64,000 nucleotides of DNA from Tabrizicola fusiformis (GTDB lineage: Bacteria; Pseudomonadota; Alphaproteobacteria; Rhodobacterales; Rhodobacteraceae), in NCBI RefSeq assembly GCF_013328815.1, contig NZ_JABUHN010000008.1:124001-188000 (forward strand), in the 5' to 3' direction. Below are positions 63,018 to 64,000 of this stretch, piece by piece. The position numbers were made by a program, and so were the translations under genes. Below the pieces are notes generated by a model. It worked only from the letters and a program-made list of their open reading frames with translations. It was not told the origin of the DNA and made no database searches. Every line of letters starts with the position of its first letter. The stretch's first letter is position 1.

Positions 63018-64000
63018 GATACCCGAATGCCCGCTGCGCGCTTGCGCAGATGCGCAAGGATCAGCGTCAGGGCGGCCGGCGTCATGCCCTCAATCCGCGC
63101 GGCATCGGCCATATTGGCCGGACGGCGACGAGTCAGCTTTGCCGCAAGCTCGTTTGACAGGCCAGGCAGCCCGGTGAAATTGAAATCTTCGGGGATACGC
63201 TTTTCCTCATCCTTGCGCAGCTCTGCCACTTCATTCTGCTGGCGATCAAGATACTGCGCATAGAGAGCGTCCCGGGCAACCTGCGTTCTGATCTCAGGCT
63301 CCACCGCCGCGTAGTCTGGCACGAGCGCGTCAAGCTGTACCTCGGTCACATCTGGAAAAGCCATGATGTCCAAGGCCGTGCGGCGCGCGCCGTCGGGGCT
63401 GACGTGGATTCCCGCGGCAAGCAGTTCGCGTGGGGAAAACCGTTCGGCTGAAAGCACATCGCGCGCGGCGGACAGGGCCGACAACTTGCGCTCGAATGCC
63501 ACCTTGCGCTCTTCCCCAACGCAGCCGATGGCGATTCCAATGGGTGTCAGCCGCTGATCGGCGTTGTCGGCACGCAGCAACAGACGAAACTCTGCGCGCG
63601 AGGTAAACATCCGATAGGGTTCGGTTACCCCACGGGTCACCAGATCATCGGTCATCACGCCGATATAACTGTCGGTCCGGTGCAGCAGGAGCGGATCGCG
63701 CCCAAGTGCCGCCAGACCTGCATTGAGCCCCGCAACCAGCCCCTGCGCCGCAGCCTCTTCATAGCCAGTTGTTCCGTTGATTTGGCCCGCAAGGAAAAGC
63801 CCGGGAATGGCCCGCAACTCAAGCGTGCGCGACAATTCCCGCGGGTCAAAGTAATCGTATTCGATCGCATAGCCGGGCTGTGTGATCACCGCCTGTTCCA
63901 GCCCGTCAATCGAGCGGACATAGGCCTCCTGCACCTCGGCCGGCAGAGAGGTGGAAATGCCGTTCGGATAGACCGTGTGGTCTTCAAGCCCTTCCGGCTC
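63014..64000 (-). CDS. mnmG: tRNA uridine-34 modification protein MnmG, C-terminal part
   Basis: The last 329 residues of MnmG (GidA), the FAD-dependent subunit that with MnmE installs carboxymethylaminomethyl at U34 of tRNAs. The gene continues beyond the right edge: the frame is open to base 64000, reading [20 protein letters not shown] upstream. Visible motifs are [61 protein letters not shown] and the C-terminal [15 protein letters not shown] helical domain. An internal ATG at 63932-63934 should not be taken as the start. Confidence 0.97.
   Translation of the reverse strand, partial: EPEGLEDHTVYPNGISTSLPAEVQEAYVRSIDGLEQAVITQPGYAIEYDYFDPRELSRTLELRAIPGLFLAGQINGTTGYEEAAAQGLVAGLNAGLAALGRDPLLLHRTDSYIGVMTDDLVTRGVTEPYRMFTSRAEFRLLLRADNADQRLTPIGIAIGCVGEERKVAFERKLSALSAARDVLSAERFSPRELLAAGIHVSPDGARRTALDIMAFPDVTEVQLDALVPDYAAVEPEIRTQVARDALYAQYLDRQQNEVAELRKDEEKRIPEDFNFTGLPGLSNELAAKLTRRRPANMADAARIEGMTPAALTLILAHLRKRAAGIRVS

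Noticed and set aside
60663-64000. Replication origin within the parAB-rsmG-mnmG region
   Set aside because: No AT-rich stretch or cluster of DnaA boxes was visible; coding is continuous. The origin is probably nearby but outside the window.
1-64000. tRNA, rRNA, CRISPR, insertion sequences, prophage or integron attachment sites
   Set aside because: None of the expected sequence patterns (CCA-ended cloverleafs, regular spaced repeats, transposase or integrase proteins, flanking inverted repeats) was seen.

Overview
The window is a chromosomal segment of a high-GC alphaproteobacterium, most likely a member of the Rhodobacteraceae (Rhodobacter, Gemmobacter, Tabrizicola or similar). This rests on gene content and order, on protein character, and on the run mnmG-rsmG-parA-parB with two perfect 16-bp parS sites (47515-47530 and 59116-59131), which places the segment close to the chromosome origin. 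No insertion sequences, prophage, CRISPR arrays, tRNA or rRNA genes were seen. Genes are packed tightly, with many 4-bp ATGA/GTGA overlaps.

Layout. 1-8.8 kb: a Nudix hydrolase facing left, then a rightward run of hslO, CoA pyrophosphatase, CCA-adding enzyme, two half-size ABC exporters that probably pair, a TrmA/RlmD-type RNA methyltransferase and an L,D-transpeptidase. 8.9-10.9 kb: cell-envelope genes (CAP-domain lipoprotein and two tandem Tat-dependent L,D-transpeptidases). 11.0-12.6 kb: five tandem paralogous genes for 64-67-residue exported, single-helix proteins, partly on a 390-bp repeat. 12.6-17.7 kb: hemH, an NDUFAF5-like methyltransferase, comF, grxC, a nitrilase-family amidase, a MarR regulator and a YihY membrane protein. 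17.7-20.6 kb: a CRTAC1/ASPIC protein and a vanadium-haloperoxidase-like PAP2 enzyme. 20.8-26.1 kb: tamA-tamB.

26.1-36.3 kb: a xylose regulon, with a ROK repressor divergent from a binding protein, permease, single-domain ATPase, xylulokinase and xylose isomerase, followed by an aldo/keto reductase and a GH3 glycosidase. Hairpins after xylF and after xylA probably grade expression. 36.3-40.7 kb: ubiG, a proline iminopeptidase, a TerC protein behind a strikingly structured leader, aroC and a 2Fe-2S ferredoxin. 40.4-44.1 kb: a compact set of cytochrome P450, glutamine-synthetase-like ligase and adrenodoxin-type ferredoxin, divergent from a class I glutamine amidotransferase. It resembles a gamma-glutamylation/oxidation/deglutamylation module of unknown substrate and is the best candidate for an undescribed pathway.

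44-53 kb: ilvA, a membrane protein, argG, an SCP2-like protein, a sulfotransferase-like/class IV aminotransferase pair, a metzincin-type metalloprotease coupled to a small exported protein, and the malic enzyme. 53-64 kb: housekeeping genes mutS, grpE, hrcA, rph, rdgB, a RidA-family protein, hemW, parB, parA, rsmG and the 3' part of mnmG, which runs off the right edge. All intergenic gaps are under about 220 bases. Those with visible structure are annotated; the remainder show nothing I can support.
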